Below the pieces are notes generated by a model that did no database searches, had not been told where the DNA came from, and saw only the letters and a program-made list of their open reading frames with translations. The translations under genes and the position numbers were made by a program. From Pseudomonadota bacterium (GTDB taxonomy: Bacteria; Pseudomonadota; Alphaproteobacteria; Acetobacterales; Acetobacteraceae), in the NCBI GenBank assembly GCA_021808205.1, contig JAKBCD010000099.1:1-6797 (forward strand): 6,797 nucleotides of DNA. Direction: 5' to 3'. Of the stretch, positions 5,118-6,797 are shown piece by piece (positions within the stretch are counted from its first letter, which is position 1; every line of letters starts with the position of its first letter).

Positions 5118-6797
5118 ATGGCCACCAAGCCAACCGCCACCACTGAAACCGCCGCCCCCGAGGTCGAAGCCGATGCCAATGTGCTGGACACTCAATCAGC
5201 CGCGGTAAAGCGTCTGATCGCCAAGGGCAAGGAGCGAGGTTACATTACCTTCGATGAGCTGAACGCCGTTCTGCCCGCTGAGCAGAACAGTTCGGAGCAG
5301 ATCGAGGACATCATGGCGATGCTTAATGAAATGGGCATCCAAGTGGTGGAGTCAGAGGAAGGCGAGGAGGCCGAGGCCGCCGCCGCCCCCAAGGACGAGG
5401 CCGAGGGGGACGAGGAGCAGGCGGGAAATATCTCCGAAGCCTCGGTGAGCCGCACGGACGACCCGGTGCGCATGTATCTGCGCGAGATGGGTACGGTTGA
5501 GCTGCTGAGCCGCGAGGGCGAAATTGCCATCGCCAAGCGCATCGAGGCCGGGCGGGACATGATGATCCGCGGGCTTTGCGAAAGCCCGCTCACCTTCCGC
5601 GCCATCATCGCCTGGCATGAGGCGCTGAATAATGGCCGGGTGTTGCTGCGCGACGTGATCGATCTGGAAGCCATGCAGGCTGGCTCCGAGCCTGGCGAGA
5701 CCAGCTTTGATGCCTCCGAGGAAATGGAGGACGACGAGGATGGCGAGGGTGCCGGTATGTCCCTCTCGGCGCTGGAAGAGAAGCTGAAGCCCGAAATTTT
5801 CCAGAATTTCGACGAAATCGAGAAGCTCTACGAAAAGCTCTCGAAGATGCAGACCAAGCGCATCGACAACCTGACGTCTGGCGGCGACGTGAATTCGCGC
5901 TCTGAAAAGGCGTACGAAAAGCTGCGCGATGAGCTGGTGGCCAAGGTTGAGCAGGTGCGGCTGCACAACAACCGCATCGAGGAGCTGGTGGCGCAGCTGA
6001 AAGTGCTGAACCAGCGCCTGAATGGACTGGAAGGCCAACTTTTGCGTTTGGCCGAGAACACCAAGGTGAGCCGCGAGGAGTTTTTGCAGCATTACCGGGG
6101 CCGCGAGATGGACCCGGGCTGGGTGCAACATGTCGCCGGGCTGCCGGGCAAGGGCTGGAAGGAATTTTCCAAGAAGCACGAGGGCCAAGCCAACGAGCTG
6201 CGGGCGCAGATAGGCAAGGTTGCCAATGAAGCCGGGTTGCCGATTGAGGAATTCCGCCGGGTTTATACCACGGTTTCGCGCGGCGAGCGTGACAGCACCC
6301 GTGCCAAGAAGGAAATGATCGAGGCCAATCTGCGCCTCGTGATCTCGATTGCGAAAAAATACACCAATCGCGGCCTGCAGTTCTTGGATCTGATTCAGGA
6401 AGGCAATATCGGGTTGATGAAGGCGGTGGATAAGTTCGAGTATCGCCGCGGCTATAAATTTTCCACCTACGCCACCTGGTGGATCCGGCAGGCGATCACG
6501 CGTTCCATCGCTGACCAGGCCCGCACCATCCGCATTCCGGTGCATATGATCGAGACGATCAACAAGCTGGTGCGCACCTCCCGCCAGATGCTGCACGAGA
6601 TTGGCCGCGAGCCGACGCCTGAGGAGCTGGCCGAGAAGCTGGGCATGCCGCTGGAAAAAGTGCGCAAGGTGCTCAAAATCGCCAAGGAGCCGATCAGCCT
6701 TGAAACGCCGATTGGCGATGAGGAAGACAGCCATCTGGGCGATTTCATCGAAGACAAGGCGGCGATTATTCCGCTGGATGCCGCCGTGCAGGCCAAT
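5118..6797 (+). CDS. rpoD: RNA polymerase housekeeping sigma factor, sigma-70 family (runs off right edge)
   Basis: RpoD directs RNA polymerase to vegetative promoters. The 560 codons in the window are open to the edge. Region 1.1 is at about 26-80 ([24 protein letters not shown]). An acidic, alanine-rich linker follows at about 79-103. Region 1.2 is at about 111-145 ([25 protein letters not shown]). A long non-conserved insert typical of proteobacterial RpoD fills about 146-390 and includes a very acidic run near 200-211. Region 2 is at about 396-480: [31 protein letters not shown], and the -10-recognition segment [22 protein letters not shown] with Trp454-Trp455 for promoter melting. Region 3 begins at about 481 with [19 protein letters not shown] and GDFIEDK. 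Region 4, which binds the -35 element, lies beyond the window. The ATG at 5118 begins [10 protein letters not shown], and no better in-frame start is visible. The gene is probably co-transcribed with dnaG and may also have its own promoter in the spacer. Confidence 0.98.
   Translation, partial: MATKPTATTETAAPEVEADANVLDTQSAAVKRLIAKGKERGYITFDELNAVLPAEQNSSEQIEDIMAMLNEMGIQVVESEEGEEAEAAAAPKDEAEGDEEQAGNISEASVSRTDDPVRMYLREMGTVELLSREGEIAIAKRIEAGRDMMIRGLCESPLTFRAIIAWHEALNNGRVLLRDVIDLEAMQAGSEPGETSFDASEEMEDDEDGEGAGMSLSALEEKLKPEIFQNFDEIEKLYEKLSKMQTKRIDNLTSGGDVNSRSEKAYEKLRDELVAKVEQVRLHNNRIEELVAQLKVLNQRLNGLEGQLLRLAENTKVSREEFLQHYRGREMDPGWVQHVAGLPGKGWKEFSKKHEGQANELRAQIGKVANEAGLPIEEFRRVYTTVSRGERDSTRAKKEMIEANLRLVISIAKKYTNRGLQFLDLIQEGNIGLMKAVDKFEYRRGYKFSTYATWWIRQAITRSIADQARTIRIPVHMIETINKLVRTSRQMLHEIGREPTPEELAEKLGMPLEKVRKVLKIAKEPISLETPIGDEEDSHLGDFIEDKAAIIPLDAAVQAN

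Noticed and set aside
5108..5118. TGATC-T-GATCA palindrome touching the rpoD start codon
   Set aside because: The arms are only 5 bases and have no partner site; too short to claim as an operator.
5792..5811. Inverted repeat CGAAATT-N6-AATTTCG in rpoD
   Set aside because: It lies inside coding sequence of the non-conserved insert. A few 7-base inverted repeats are expected by chance in this length, and it does not share the operator core.
5352..6734. Minus-strand open frame of 460 residues opposite rpoD
   Set aside because: It is the shadow of a clear sigma-70 coding region, low in complexity (Leu/His/Gln) with no family features.

Overview
The window reads as ordinary chromosome from a GC-rich alphaproteobacterium. 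Two transcription units diverge from a short control region at 2667-2750. Leftward are carA, an unidentified small gene, and the start of carB. Rightward are a GatB/YqeY-family gene, dnaG, and the start of rpoD. The yqeY-dnaG-rpoD order facing carAB, about 62-68% GC in the core genes, and a helix-turn-helix extension on CarA together suggest the Acetobacteraceae/Rhodospirillales side of the class. The genus cannot be settled from this sequence.

Minus strand, in transcription order: carA (2666 to 1338) encodes the glutaminase subunit of carbamoyl-phosphate synthetase, with about 60 extra N-terminal residues that look like a YdaS/Cro-type DNA-binding domain. Directly behind its stop codon is an unrecognised ORF (to 660). 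It is about 45% GC and is predicted to have an N-terminal winged-helix-like part, a coiled coil and a hydrophobic, glycine-containing tail. A 60-base spacer follows, then carB (from 599, running off the left edge), whose first 199 residues are nearly textbook CarB. CarA and CarB together make carbamoyl phosphate for arginine and pyrimidine synthesis. The middle gene is not part of that enzyme and looks like an accessory insertion into the operon.

Plus strand: yqeY (2751-3209) overlaps dnaG (3209-5038) by one base. A 79-base spacer with a possible promoter separates dnaG from rpoD (5118 to the right edge). DnaG is the replication primase and RpoD the housekeeping sigma factor, so this is an alphaproteobacterial form of the macromolecular-synthesis operon. 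The linker and C-terminal third of dnaG have patches of much lower GC and different codon use than the rest of the gene.

The most interesting part is the 84-base divergent control region. It holds two matching palindromes, each with a GGAA-N5-TTCC core and a TTT centre, on either side of an AT-rich block that could serve as the -10 of both promoters. Since the CarA encoded beside it carries a DNA-binding-like domain, CarA acting on its own control region is a testable idea, but it is inference. No RNA genes, insertion sequences, CRISPR arrays or convincing terminators were seen. No gene-free stretch exceeds 300 bases.
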